A stretch of DNA of 64,000 bases from assembly GCA_018340375.1 (NCBI GenBank), contig JAFFJZ010000013.1, forward strand, positions 3,326,501 through 3,390,500, written 5' to 3'. The notes under the pieces are model-generated. The model was not told where the DNA came from and did no database searches. It worked only from the letters and a program-made list of their open reading frames with translations. A program made the position numbers and the translations under genes. This DNA comes from Gonatopus flavifemur (lineage: Eukaryota > Arthropoda > Insecta > Hymenoptera > Dryinidae). This document shows, piece after piece, positions 10,314 through 20,514 of the stretch. The stretch's first letter is position 1. Each line of letters starts with the position of its first letter.

Positions 10314-11600
10314 TTGGGAGTACCAATTAATTCGGTCCGTTTTTTTACAGTTAAAGATGCGTTTATTTCAGAAGAATATGAATCATCAAATCAGTCAAAG
10401 TATTGTCCAACGCTGGCTATCAGTTTTTCCCATCTTTCGGGTAATTTTCGAATCCCGTCAGGGAAAAACGTCTCGTCTTTCGAGACGATCCAAGTTAGGA
10501 GCCAATTTTCGATTTCTTCGAACGAAGTGAACCGGTGCCCTGCCAAATCGTGCTGCATCTGTCGGAATAACCAGTAATCAGGAGGAGCAATGTCCGGCGA
10601 GCACGCCGGGCGTGGTAGGATATCCCACTTCAATGTTTCCAGATAATTTTTCACTACTTTTGCGACATGAGACCGAGCGTTATCGTGTAGAAGAATAACT
10701 TTGTCATGTCTTACCTTGTATTTCGGACGTTTTTCTCGTAACGCACGACTCAGACGGATCAATTGTAGCCTATATCGATCACCCGTAATAGAATCAGCAG
10801 GTTTTAGCAACTCATAGTATATAACATCCTTTTGGTCCCACTAGATACACAGGATGATCTTTGAACCATGAATATTCCTCTTTGGTGTCGATGTTTGAGT
10901 CGATGGTAACGACTGACCGGGCACAGCATAGTATTTTCTCCTCTTGGGGTTATCGAAGAATATCCATTTCTCATCTCCTGTCATAATCCGATGTGAGAAC
11001 CCCTTTCTTCGTTGTCTTTGAATCAGCTGCTCGCAAGTGAAAAATCGCCGTTTAATGTCTGTAGGCTTTGAGTCATAAGGCACCCAATTGCCTTGCTCCT
11101 GAATCATGCCCATGGATTGTGATCGTACGGAAACTGCTTGTTGCGTAACTCCTAATGATTCCGCAAGCTCCTGTTGCGTTTGACTCGGATCTTCCTCCAA
11201 TTCCTCGTTTTCGAATTTTTGTGGGCGTCTTGAGCGGGGCTTGTCTTCGACATTGAAATCGCCATCCTTAAAACGTCGGAACCATCCCCTACAGGATTCA
11301 TCAGTTAGAGCATTGTCACCATAAACTTCCACGAGCATTCGATGGGCTTCAGCTGCACTTTTTTTCCAATTGAAACAGAAAACCGGCCCCTCTCGCAAAT
11401 GCTGCTCAGTTAAAACGAAATTTGACATACTTCACTGAGTGAGAATCGGGATTCTAGGAGGAACTCAGAGTGATATCAACTGAATATTATTCACAGGTGT
11501 CTAACCTCCCTGAAACAATTGAAATCGGTTGTGACTATGAAACATTCATGAGAGCGAGAGTCATCTTTCCAAACCGGAGCGAACTAATTTGTACTCCCAA
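10314..11600 (-). mobile_element. complete-length mariner element, 1,287 bp
   Basis: Terminal inverted repeats TTGGGAGTACCAATTAATTC (left) and TTGGGAGTACAAATTAGTTC (right, complement) are flanked by the TA duplications expected for mariner (10312-10313 and 11601-11602). The length is typical of intact mariners. Confidence 0.9.
10391..11428 (-). pseudogene. mariner transposase (DD34D), near intact, one in-frame stop
   Basis: It starts MSNFVLTEQHLREGPVFCF at 11428. The N-terminal paired HTH region includes SCRGWFRRFKDGDFNVEDKP and ELAESLGVTQQAVSV; then HRIMTGDEKWIFFDN (first Asp), HDNARSHVA (second Asp) and CSPDIAPPDYWLF (third Asp). Exactly 34 residues lie between the last two, as in true mariners. 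It ends WEKLIASVGQYFD, stop at 10391. The order and wording are those of the cecropia-type mariner group. One TAG at about 10841-10843, between ILCI and WDQKDVIYY, breaks an otherwise continuous frame of about 345 codons; a few residues are missing after ENEELE. It lies within a clean TIR/TA-bounded element, so it looks like a fairly recent insertion. Confidence 0.92.
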
Positions 11601-11604
11601 TATA

Positions 11605-11796
11605 ATACAGGGTGAGTCAGAACGTCATGAAGTCCTGCGGTGAGAATATTCCTGAGGTGATTTGGAGAAGATTTTTCCTTCGACAAATTTTGATCTGAGG
11701 CCTAGTTTTAGAGTTATAGCCATTCGCAGTTGACCAATCGGGACGTTGCTATACCGTTGATACAGGGATGCCACTACGAACAGCTGACGCAGAGGG
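11605..11796. repeat. element end of the TACAGGGTG type
   Basis: Immediately beyond the mariner TA site the sequence reads TACAGGGTGAGTCAGAACG, an end type seen several times in this window. The matching inner boundary is uncertain; a CACCCTGTA at 13969 could be its partner. Confidence 0.4.
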
Positions 11797-12845
11797 TTTA
11801 ACTGAGTGTGAAGGGCGAAGTGAGGTATTTTCAGATGGGAAATATGAGAAAATGCGTGAATCCAAGGAATTGCACGGTATTCAAGACCAAGGATATGTAT
11901 TTTGTATGTTGGGGATAAATTTCGATCGAGATAAGGAACAGACAAATTTTTGGAAGAATCAATTTTTCAAAAGGCATCTCATTCGGCTCAGAATCACTCG
12001 AAACGTGTGAAAAAGTCGTTAGGAGGGCATTTCGGCCGTCGTACTCCCGTGGGAACTGACAGGTCCATGACCGATTGTTGCAAAATTATTCCAAGTTCAA
12101 TGACAGGTACAAAAAATGAAAAAAATCGATTTCTTCGTCATTTCAGAACGCACAGATGTGATTAACTCCATTCTTTGTTCAGCTCGGCCTCCTCTTGCAG
12201 AATGAACGATTCTTGGTACCGGTTATAATAGGACGTCGATAAGTTTGGAAAAATTCACAAGTTCAATCACGGAGGAGGGACTTGTAAATTTTTGAAAACA
12301 TCAATTTTTCAAAAGGCATCTCATTCGACTCAGAATCACTCGAAACGTGTGGAAAATTCGTTTGGAGAGCATTTCGGTCATCTTGATCGCCTTAGACCTC
12401 ACAGGTGGATAAACGATTGTTGCAAAATTATTCTAAGTGCAATGACAATCACATCTGTGCGTTTAGAAATGACGAAGAAATCGATTTTTTTCATTTTTTG
12501 CACCTGTCATTGAACTTAGAATAATTTTGCAACAATCGGTCATCGACCTCTCAGTTCTAACGGGATCACGACGGCCGAAATGCCCTCCTAACGACTTTTT
12601 CACATGTTTCGAGTGATTCTGAGTCGAACGAGATGCCTTTTGAAAAATTGATTTTCACCAAAATTTTTCTGTTCCTTATCTCGATCGAAATTTATCCTCA
12701 ACATACAAAATACATATCATTGGTCTCGAATACCGTGCAATTTCTTGTATTCACGCATTCTCTCATATTTCCCATCTGAAAATACCTCACTTCGCCCTTC
12801 ACACTCAGTTGAACCCTCTGCGTCGATTCGAAAGCACTATCGATC
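11797..12845. repeat. long inverted repeat, arms about 310 bp, with a third internal copy
   Basis: 11797-12115 is repeated in reverse complement at 12845-12527. The blocks are GGGTTTAACTGAGTGTGAAG, AAAAGGCATCTCATTCGG, and GACCGATTGTTGCAAAATTA with their complements. 12285-12440 is a further direct copy of the inner half of the left arm. Short open frames here are by-products of the repeat. Confidence 0.75.
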
Positions 12846-13518
12846 ATTTTTATATCATCTGAGCGGATAGCATGAAATTGACTCGAAGACTCTGCCCTTT
12901 TGCTGGCGGAGTGGGAAGGTGGTCGCTCTTCTCTCATAACTTCTTCGGTGAGTTTCTCAGAATTTTTTTTGTCAACTGCTCTTATTTTTTCAAATATCCC
13001 ATTTCTCTGTTTATACATAAATCTGATTTCAAGATGTGGAATTTTCTTCAGTTTCTCACAACAACACCTCCTGGAAATTCGACATGTACGACTTTGAATG
13101 CGCTTTCTACAGATGCAATTCAAAGTCATGGGACATTTGCAGAATGCTATATCGAAAAGTCAGCTTCGCTTTCAAACTCCATCAGCTTATCTTTATAAGT
13201 TTGCTTGTTTATGTCTCTTTTGTAAGATTTCATCAATTTGCAATATGAATCATGGTACGATTGTGTCATTTGTACGATTCGTGTTTCTGAAACTGTAGGG
13301 ATAGATGCTAAATCGTACGAACCCATAATTTTTTGTGCAACTGGCAGAGCTACATAAGAAAAACATAATGTTTTGTGATTGACTCTTGGAACTAAAATCT
13401 TGAATCGTTTTTCAAAACAGCATCTTGAAACTTCTTCGTACGTAGGAAGTTGGAAAGTTGGTGAATCTTTTGGATTACCGAAAATCGGACACTTCCATCT
13501 TTTTCTTGCCGTTTCCAT
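12698..13518 (-). pseudogene. uncharacterised transposon-type protein with a Cys-rich cluster
   Basis: It starts METARKRWKCPIFGNPKDSP at 13518, then FQLPTYEEVSRCCFEKRF, LASIPTVSETRIVQMTQSYH and YKDKLMEFESEADF. A one-step frameshift near 13150 leads into FDIAFCKCPMTLNCICRKR and CCCEKLKKIPHLEIRFMYKQ. I recognise the 'KWKCP...DSPxxQLPT...ASIPTVSxxRxxxMxxSYHxKY...LFDIxxCKC' pattern from repetitive uncharacterised insect proteins. The C-x-C pairs suggest a metal-binding module but I know no proven function. The 3' end merges with the inverted repeat at 12527-12845 (GEVRYFQMGNM, NCTVFETNDMYFVC), which may be part of the gene. Confidence 0.6.
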
Positions 13519-13568
13519 CTTTTATGGATGGCAAAGCCTTAGAACAACAAAATTCGGAGAGGACTCTA

Positions 13569-14422
13569 CACTGTTAAAAATTGCTTGAAATCTCATGCAC
13601 TTTTCATGTACATATGTGAATGAAAATTCAATTTTTGTGAACTGAAATAGGAGTCCAAATACATGTCATTGAATTTTCAAGTTATTGTGCATGAAAGTTG
13701 AAATTAATGTACAGGTGATTGAAAAAACTTAGAAAAATTTAATCCAGTATAATAACCCAATGATATCATTATAATTTTAATCAAATCATGGTTCTAATGG
13801 CATCCAACTGACAATAACATAAAAGATCCAAGTGTTTGTGGATTTGAAAAAAAATCTAAAAATGCTCATATCTCAAAAACTAACCTTCAAAAAAACGGAC
13901 AATTCTTGCATTATGGCTGCAGAATACGCCCTTGAAATACAATTTTTCTCACTATGGGTCACCCTGTATACTAACGCTCTTACGAAGTCATCCACGTATC
14001 CACTTCGACTATGTACTAGTTAGATCACATGGTTTGTTCAGTGCTCCTACATTACAAATACATCTTGATTCACAAGTTTGAAGAATGAACGCAAGGTCAT
14101 ATAAGCAGAAAAATGCTCCCTTCCACATAAGTAGCAGTGGCTTGAGTGACAGGGCTTTGGCGTCCGACTTCGACGTTCCGCGTCCACATCTTGTGGAGGT
14201 GATTTTTTTTTTTCAACAATCATGAACATGTGCATGGAATTTAAAAAACTTGTTATTGAATTTTCAATCATGATTTCTCTCAACAATCAAGAACATGTGC
14301 ATGAAATTTGAAGAACTGGTTCTTGAATTTTCAATACTACTGTACATTACTTTTCATTCACGTGAGTGGAAATTGCTTCCATTACATGTGATTGAAAATT
14401 CAATCAGAAATTTCTAACAGTG
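13569..14422. mobile_element. TIR element of 854 bp with TA flanks (CACTGTTA ends)
   Basis: Ends are CACTGTTAAAAATTGCTTG (left) and the complement of CACTGTTAGAAATTTCTGAT (right), each flanked by TA. Inside, a motif around CATGTGCATGAAATTTGAA recurs at least three times (13690, 14225, 14290). A CACCCTGTATAC end at 13969 suggests another fragment nested inside. No transposase is present. Confidence 0.7.
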
Positions 14423-14699
14423 TATATAATATGATGAGATGAGAGTCTATGTTCTAAACATCGACAATACCAGTAACAAGAGAATCAAAGCACTTGAAGT
14501 AGTAATTTTTAGGTTTATACGAAAAAAAATACATGTCCGCTGTTTTAACTACTTTCTGGAACAGTACGCGTTCACTGCTTGCCGAAACAAATGAAGTGCC
14601 TCTGATTTGGCCGTATATCTAATGCGTCGCGCATTAGTCGATCCAAATGTCTGAGCAATACTCTCCTAATCAACAAATCCAGAACGGACACGAAAACTC
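14423..14699. other. short gene-free stretch
   Basis: No gene or clear repeat recognised. Confidence 0.4.
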
Positions 14700-15060
14700 A
14701 CGCATAGGGCAGCCACCTTCTCGTGGTGAGTTCTGAGTTACATATTTAAGTTGAGCCAATAGCTGGACGAACAAGGCACTTTTGTAATGCGGGTACATTG
14801 TATATATGGACATATACTCTATTTACATGCTCAACAATTATTTTTTGATGATGAATAGTTGAATATACACATATCTGAAAAAACACATGTTAATCGCCGA
14901 AAATTGTGAAAAATGAGGATTTTCACATTCGATGCGCTAACCCAAATCTTGACCGATTTGAATTTTTCTTTTTGGACTCGATGTGTATTCCTCCAAGGCA
15001 ACTTCTGCGCACTATGAGATTCCGGAATTCGAAAACTCGGGCTTTTCGGCCAACCCTAGG
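14700..15060 (-). repeat. uninterrupted copy of the repeat split at 7188-9680
   Basis: In reverse complement it gives AGGGTTGGCCGAAAAGCCCG, the conserved body (TCTTGACCGATTTGAATTTT on the plus strand), then CAAAAGTGCCTTG and GAGAAGGTGGCTGC. It lacks the mariner that separates the halves in the other copy. Confidence 0.7.
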
Positions 15061-15602
15061 ATACATGCTCTGAGAATTCTCATTCGAATAGCCTCCTTTG
15101 GCTTGTCCTCCGATTCCAACGTCATTTCTCATCTTTCAATAATCTTGCTGAAAACTTGACGCTATTTGATTGACTGGCTAGGTTATTTTCCAAAACTGTG
15201 GGTATATAAGATTCGACCTAACCCTGAATTCGGCCAGAGACATTTTGCTATGTTCAAGATGAGGGAATTATCAGAGAATGTGAATATAATGGGACTTATA
15301 CATGTGAAATTTTTGGAGTAGGTCAATATAATTGCAGATGATGAATTTTCATGCAAGTGCAATGTACTGTGGTATGATTCATGAGGATGAAGCTCTCAAA
15401 GTGAGGTTTATGCAAGGGCGTGATGAGTCAAGACTAGATCAAGATTTCTTGCGAAAATTTTAATTGGATGTCTTGATCTCGAAATGAACATCTTGGATTT
15501 ATTCTTGCGCATTTCTCGTGACATATTGAATCTTGACTCCATTCAAGATTAATACAAGAACGAAATAATATGGACGAGAAGTTTATTCTCACAGGGACCC
15601 TA
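15061..15602. other. stretch without a recognised gene
   Basis: A short minus-strand open frame near 14923-15132 overlaps the repeat and looks fortuitous. I see nothing else. Confidence 0.4.
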
Positions 15603-15825
15603 CCAGGTCATTCGATAAGTCCGTACGATAAAAAAAAAAATTTGACTAAACTCGATTTCATTATTCAACATAGTCGCCTCCGAGGGCAATACAACGGGTA
15701 TGGCGGTTTTCCAACTCTTCAATACCACTTTTATAGTACGATTCCTCTTCCTCTTCAAAATAGGCCTTAGTTTCAGCGATGACTTCATCATTGGAGGTCA
15801 ATTCCTTTCCAGGGGTGCATTCCCT
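15603..15825 (-). pseudogene. 3' end of a mariner element with the transposase C-terminus
   Basis: Minus-strand translation from about 15815 to the TAA at 15661 gives SNDEVIAETKAYFEEEEES and GIEELENRHTRCIALGGDYV, the C-terminus of a mauritiana-type mariner transposase. It is followed by a 3' UTR and the terminal repeat CCAGGTCATTCGATAAGTCC next to a TA at 15601-15602. The upstream part of the element is missing. Confidence 0.85.
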
Positions 15826-16660
15826 TAGTCGATTCTCATACCTCGGGTAATGTTTTGGGTAGAGGGAGGTGATAGTGAATGCGTTCCGTTTCCTCGTATT
15901 TCTTTAGTGATTCAGAAATCCATCGTTCCGTCTCGTGTTTGGGACCAAACCCCTACTATCCCTCTTGAGTATCTATTACTTCACTATGTTTATTATAGTC
16001 AATTCGTCACTCGCTCTCGGAGGTGGGGAAATATTACTCGACGCATTTGATCAGACTAGAAAGATGTCAAATATTATATGGAAATAATCGAACGTCAAAA
16101 TTAAGCATACTAACCTCTGTTTGTAATATAAGATAGAAACATACGGATTGCTGTCAAGTAATGAAATAATCAATGAATGCTCAAATCAATTAATACTCAG
16201 ATAAAATCTACTCAGAATCATTGTTTGTGTTAGATGATATATTATTCGATATTTTGATGGATGAAATTTTTGTTACAACGAATGAATGAATCAATGAATA
16301 ATTGGTGACAGTTTTTTAATTTTTTGAGTATAAAAATTCATCGACACCTCATTATGTGCCTTTCAAATTCATTATGAATTTGGATCCTTTTAGTTGATAT
16401 ATTGTTCAGTATTGACAAATCATTTTATGGAAATTGAATAAGGATTCGGATAGCAGTTTTGGAAGCGTGAGTTGAGATAGATAGGGGGAATTAAATCATT
16501 AGAGACATTATAATAAATGTAATGAGTACAAATATCGAATAATACTCGAATTAAGACTGAAAAATTTCCATTTCGATGAAGTTTGAATAGTTTATAGGAA
16601 TTTGAAATTGAATGTGAGAACAAATTTGGAATTCATGATAACGCTCCAGATCTGATTCTC
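15826..16660. other. stretch without a recognised gene
   Basis: AT-rich. A minus-strand open frame at 16420-16623 has no recognisable domain. Confidence 0.4.
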
Positions 16661-17425
16661 TTCATCATCATCATCATCATGAAGTAATCAGTCTTACGAC
16701 TGGTTTGATGAAACCCTCCACCCCTGTCTATTATCCGCCAAACGTTTAATTTCTACATATCTACTACATCCCTTGTCTTGTACGATTTGCTTCATATAAC
16801 TTGCTCTAGGTCTACCTTTACCAGTTTTACCATTCATTTTCCCTCCCAATATTGTTTTCAATAAACTCTCATGCCGTAATGTGTGTCCTTTAAGATTGCT
16901 TCTCCTTTTCACGATGTGTTTCAAAAGATTTCTTTCTTCATTTATCTGCTCGAGGACTTCTTCATTTTTGACTTTGTCTATCCATTTTATTCTGAGCATC
17001 CTCCTATAACACCACATTTCAAAAGCTTCAAGTCTTCGTTGATCAGTTTTCCCCATTGTCCAAGTTTCGCAACCATATAATGCTGTGCTCCAAACGTAAC
17101 TTTTCAAGAATTCCTTCCTCACTTCCAAGCTTATATTTTTTGAGCCTAATAACTGTCTCTTCTGGTGGAAAGCCTGTTTCCCTTGTGCTATTCTTGCTCT
17201 TATATCTCTTTCGCTTTTGCCGTTCTCTGTAATTATGCTTCCTAGATATTTGAATTCTTTCACCTGTTCAATTGTCTCGGTATCTATTTTGATTCTCGTT
17301 CTTCTAGCTGTTTTCGCTGCTGTACACATCATGAATTTTGTTTTGTCTTCATTAATATTCATACAATAGTTTTCCAATAATATTGTTCTCATGGTGTTGA
17401 GAATATTTTCTAACTCAGTACTGCT
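16661..17425 (-). mobile_element. LINE copy 1, 5'-truncated
   Basis: The minus-strand 3' end carries a (GAT)n-type microsatellite tail: plus strand CATCATCATCATCAT from 16661, next to GAAGTAATCAGTCTTACGAC. The open frame ends at 16694. The coding part reads TELENILNTMRTILLENYC, IEQVKEFKYLGSIITENGK, YVWSTALYGCETWTMGK, EAFEMWCYRRMLRIKWID, VKRRSNLKGHTLRHESLLK and NRQGWRVSSNQS, the C-terminal domain downstream of a LINE reverse transcriptase. Homology to copy 2 stops at about 17425; the frame runs on into unrelated flanking DNA. The catalytic core is absent. It is almost identical to the copy at 18823-19890. Confidence 0.88.
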
Positions 17426-18649
17426 TGAATAGTCTATATGAGTCACATAAAATTGAAATGTAACTGCAGCAGAGAATCTGTAGTCTGCTGAATTTACATT
17501 TGGTCTCCACATAATTGTAGAAAAAGCTATAATAAAATATATTGGTGCCCTTATCCAAGTGGCAACGGAATACACTATGAACTTTCTACGAATATTCGAA
17601 ATATATTCTGTGCACATTCTAATGAGATAATAATGTGAAGTGGAGTCATCGTACATAAATCGTAGTAAACTGTTAAATCCCTAATATTGAATGATGATCC
17701 TCTTTAATCAACATTCATTGTTATAAATTTCAATGAATACAACTTTTTATAATAATAAGCACATAAAAAATTTCAATGGACTATTGAATTAGCTAACATT
17801 TATTCTTTCATTTGAAAAGAACAATAATCTGTTACGAATTACACAATATTAATGTTTTATAAATAATACATAAATATTGATAAGAAAGCACAGCCAAAAC
17901 AATGCCTACATGCTCACATAAACAGCAGTGCAATACAGGTATAGAATTTAATTATGAAAAATCAACATCATGTTAAACATTTGTTCTATCGAGAAAAAAG
18001 AAAAAAACTGTATTAAAACTTCAATAAAAATTCAATTACATCATGAATCATTTCCAAATACATTCCATTTGTACCAGTCGTAGAATTCACATTGTGCAAC
18101 GAAGAAATAAAAACGCACACGCTGTTAGGATAAGTGTAGCATAATATACATACCAAAAATGAAAAATATAAATACGTTAATTTGTTTATGGCTTCACTTT
18201 CATATACTTGCACAAAAACATTATATAAAACTATGTATATTGAAAAGGTACTGCTTAAGGATGATTTGTCCTGAATAATTTGCACTCGTAATGGAAGATT
18301 ATATCACATTTGAACAGTCTTTGATGTTGCGGGGTACCACTTAAAATTAAACAAAATATCAAAATCAAATGTGGACACAAATATGCGCTACAATGAAACT
18401 CTCAAGTGTCATTGATGACTCACGACGAAATAATTAATCTTCTACAAAAGCAGCAGATAATAATGAATTCAATGTTGTGTCGACTAGTATACATGAAGAA
18501 AAGTCAATAATTTCACCTCGGTATACATTCGAAAAGATCAATGTTTATCTGAAGAACTGGTAATGGGAAAATTCAAGTTCATACCCGATGTAAATGCAAG
18601 AACGACTCATCAAGGATGTATTCAAGGAGATAAATTGAGCCCTCGGAAA
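17426..18649. other. stretch without a confidently recognised gene
   Basis: AT-rich. Two hydrophobic minus-strand open frames (17656-17426 and 18285-18013) contain membrane-like stretches but no domain I can name. Confidence 0.35.
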
Positions 18650-18735
18650 GAATAACTCTCTTAGCACTCGAACGGCGTCTCGGAACTGATTGTCGTTTGA
18701 GTGCTAAGCGAGTTATTCTTTCCAAGAGCTTCATT
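18650..18735. repeat. short palindrome, about 35-bp arms
   Basis: CTCGGAAAGAATAACTCTCT and GCGAGTTATTCTTTCCAAGA are inverted, with a spacer of about 20 bp. A small foldback or MITE remnant. Confidence 0.6.
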
Positions 18736-18822
18736 TGAAACATATCCACTGGTCAACCGAAAAATGTTATTCCTATTAGGAGCGAACCTCGTGAAATATA
18801 CGAAAATTGCATTTTCCCATAA

Positions 18823-19890
18823 CATCATCATCATGAAGTAATCAGTCTTACGACTGGTTTGATGAAACCCTCCACCCCTGTCTATTATCCGCCGAACGTT
18901 TAATTTCTACATATCTACTACATCCCTTGTCTTGTACGATTTGCTTCATATAACTTGCTCTAGGTCTACCTTTACCAGTTTTACCATTCATTTTCCCTCC
19001 CAATATTGTTTTCAATAAACTCTCATGCCGTAATGTGTGTCCTTTAAGATTGCTTCTCCTTTTCACGATGTGTTTCAAAAGATTTCTTTCTTCATTTATC
19101 TGCTCGAGGACTTCTTCATTTTTGACTTTGTCTATCCATTTTATTCTGAGCATCCTCCTATAACACCACATTTCAAAAGCTTCAAGTCTTCGTTGATCAG
19201 TTTTCCCCATTGTCCAAGTTTCGCAACCATATAATGCTGTGCTCCAAACGTAACTTTTCAAGAATTCCTTCCTCACTTCCAAGCTTATATTTTTTGAGCC
19301 TAATAACTGTCTCTTCTGGTGGAAAGCCTGTTTCCCTTGTGCTATTCTTGCTCTTATATCTCTTTCGCTTTTGCCGTTCTCTGTAATTATGCTTCCTAGA
19401 TATTTGAATTCTTTCACCTGTTCAATTGTCTCGGTATCTATTTTGATTCTCGTTTTTCTAGCTGTTTTCGCTGCTGTACACATCACGAATTTTGTTTTGT
19501 CCTCATTTATATTCATACAATAGTTTTCCAATAATATTGTTCTCATGGTGTTGAGAATATTTTCTAACTCAGTACTACTCGTGGCCAATATAGCTATGTC
19601 ATCCGCGAATCTCAACATACTTATATTTTCCCCCTGAATCTGTAATTTCGATTGAATTTCCTCCTTCACTTCGTTCATTGCTTCTTCTATATATAAATTG
19701 AACATCAGTGGCGATAATGAGCATCCTTGTCTCACCCCTCTTCTTATTTGTGCTTCCCCTCCCTGACCCTCTATGTCTATTATTGCACTTTGATTCCTAT
19801 ATAATTCGTATATTATTCTTCTATCTTTATAATTTATTCTCACCTTCTTCAGGATCGCAAACATCTTCTCCCAGTTCAGCTCGTTGTCAG
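18823..19890 (-). mobile_element. LINE copy 2, 5'-truncated, RT active-site motif present
   Basis: Same family as copy 1, with the same 3' end and a short (ATC)n run at 18823. The 338-codon frame 19864-18848 has no stops: MFAILKKVRINYKDRRIIYE, RRGVRQGCSLSPLMFNLYIE (RT block), ISMLRFADDIAILATS (the catalytic FADD) and the same C-terminal domain as copy 1. The match to a full LINE begins near 19890 (DNELNWEKM, cf. DNVDWE at 52455-52472), so the endonuclease and the RT fingers are missing. Families with this C-terminal block are commonly labelled endonuclease-reverse transcriptase in insect gene sets; the clade (RTE-like) is my inference. Confidence 0.9.
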
Positions 19891-20268
19891 TCCGTTGAGC
19901 TCGGAAACATTTCGATGCAATCGGTATTCTTATTCAAGTACTATTATCCAATCGAAAATTTTTTAGGACTATGATTTTCAAGTTTATGGAGTGCTACCAT
20001 TACGAAGACTCTCCTGAAGGATACTTCAGAGGGAAGTCGTTTTTATGTGCGGAAGTTTTATAAGAAAAATCTCAAACTGCAAATCAATTTACCAGACCTT
20101 CATGAGGGTTTGATACAGTGAAGATCCTTCTCCAAGGCCTCATGAGGAGAGATTGATTCCTTATGAAAACGTTATGAAGTTTATTTTGATAAGGGCATGG
20201 CGGTGTTAGATATCCATGTTTGATGGATATTGGTTTGATCAGATGAAATGTTCCTTAATATAGAATAT
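19891..20268. other. gene-free stretch between LINE copy 2 and the Myb/SANT gene
   Basis: Nothing recognised. It would contain the 3' untranslated region and poly(A) signal of the minus-strand gene ending at 20269. Confidence 0.35.
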
Positions 20269-20514
20269 TCATAGATCAAATTCGTAATCATCTTCCGCAT
20301 TGGAAGAATTTTGCAATTCACCATAATCAGGAATAGATTTACTCATTATTTTCAATGCTCCTTCTTTTAATTTCATTCTCTTCTCATGACGCTTTTCTCT
20401 GTTCAATTCCATTACATGAAGGTATTCTAAGATTATCTGTTTCCTTGTTGGCTTACTAGCCCTGCTGCTTCCACTACTACTGACTTTCTGTTTTTTTGAC
20501 TGGCCACCGATTCC
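20269..20514 (-). CDS. last exon: basic, helical C-terminus
   Basis: It opens after CTTTTCAG with [20 protein letters not shown], then [20 protein letters not shown] and [13 protein letters not shown], and ends DDYEFDL with a stop at 20269. Lys/Arg-rich with a likely helix and an acidic end, the usual C-terminal arrangement of insect Myb/SANT-like proteins. Phase 0 acceptor. Confidence 0.6.
   Translation of the reverse strand, partial: GIGGQSKKQKVSSSGSSRASKPTRKQIILEYLHVMELNREKRHEKRMKLKEGALKIMSKSIPDYGELQNSSNAEDDYEFDL

Noticed and set aside
11605..13973. A single element spanning TACAGGGTG (11605) to CACCCTGTA (13973)
   Set aside because: The right end lies inside the well-defined element 13569-14422, so the two ends probably belong to different fragments.
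17426..18285. Hydrophobic minus-strand open frames resembling pieces of an insect odorant receptor
   Set aside because: They contain membrane-like stretches, but no conserved receptor motif, no splice chain and no consistent frame; one is only the read-through of the LINE frame into flanking DNA.
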